From Gordonia asplenii (GTDB lineage: Bacteria > Actinomycetota > Actinomycetes > Mycobacteriales > Mycobacteriaceae), in the NCBI RefSeq assembly GCF_012933505.1, contig NZ_JABBNB010000025.1, positions 1 to 64,000 on the forward strand: a DNA stretch of 64,000 nt, read 5' to 3'. This document shows, piece after piece, positions 63,993 to 64,000 of the stretch. The translations under genes and the position numbers were made by a program. The notes under the pieces are model-generated. The model worked only from the letters and a program-made list of their open reading frames with translations, was not told the origin of the DNA and did no database searches. The first letter of the stretch is position 1. Each line of letters starts with the position of its first letter.

Positions 63993-64000
63993 TTCGAGAG

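Overview
The window is GC-rich actinobacterial chromosome. Its gene content and order point to a mycolate-containing member of the Corynebacteriales, most likely Gordonia or a close relative. This is inferred from recalled gene families; no search was run. Many genes appear to be counterparts of the Mycobacterium tuberculosis Rv0357-Rv0391 neighbourhood: metZ, a rhodanese and purT (Rv0391-Rv0389) at 5.8-12.5 kb; purA and an Rv0358-like gene at 16.3-18.3 kb; a DUF3151 gene (Rv0360c-like), an Rv0361-like gene, fba and a DedA gene at 44.6-50.1 kb; trmH, pyrE and an Rv0383c-like gene at 50.6-52.8 kb; and clpB at 61.3-63.9 kb. Several genes have a TANNNT -10 box only 6-8 bases before an ATG or GTG, as expected for leaderless mRNAs of this order.

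Layout. 0-3.8 kb: a DHA2 drug exporter with its MarR regulator, then a two-gene unit of unknown function behind a SAM-IV riboswitch. 3.75-10.7 kb: isochorismate synthase, a 283-bp tandem repeat block, metZ-rhodanese-membrane protein, fprA with an IdeR-like iron box, a secreted protein and a DUF456 protein. 10.7-21.1 kb: purT with a long proline-rich tail, a UBP zinc finger, a Na+/H+ antiporter, a class III adenylate cyclase, purA, the Rv0358-like gene and a membrane-anchored beta-propeller protein.

21.1-39.5 kb is an accessory catabolic island lying between the Rv0358-like and Rv0360c-like genes. It encodes an AtuA-type protein, two crotonase-fold enzymes (one a dienoyl-CoA isomerase by its active site), a nitronate monooxygenase, a regulator with two TetR units, an acyl-CoA synthetase, an SDR, a paired MaoC-type hydratase, an SCP-x-type thiolase, two acyl-CoA dehydrogenases, a luciferase-like (possibly F420) oxidoreductase and an alpha-methylacyl-CoA racemase. 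Together they resemble peroxisomal branched-chain beta-oxidation, so a methyl-branched or isoprenoid carboxylic acid is the inferred substrate. Both edges hold broken genes: a twice-frameshifted acyl-CoA synthetase next to a TetR C-terminus on the left, and the last 45 codons of another synthetase on the right.

39.7-44.6 kb: biotin transporter bioYMN, a cation-efflux transporter with a near-ideal metal-repressor-type operator, and an FUSC protein. 53.2-61.1 kb is a second accessory block, entered through a 203-bp MITE-like element: a Tat-exported cholesterol-oxidase-like GMC enzyme, a TetR, an M20 peptidase, an MHS transporter, an acyltransferase-3 protein and a possibly frameshifted membrane protein.

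All long non-coding stretches (4.86-5.83, 38.5-39.7, 41.6-42.5, 48.8-49.3, 50.1-50.6 and 52.8-53.4 kb) carry dispersed repeats built on a GGTTGAGC...GTCGAAACC module, plus MITE-like units and strong hairpins. They coincide with the island and synteny break points. No tRNA, rRNA, CRISPR array or transposase gene was recognised.
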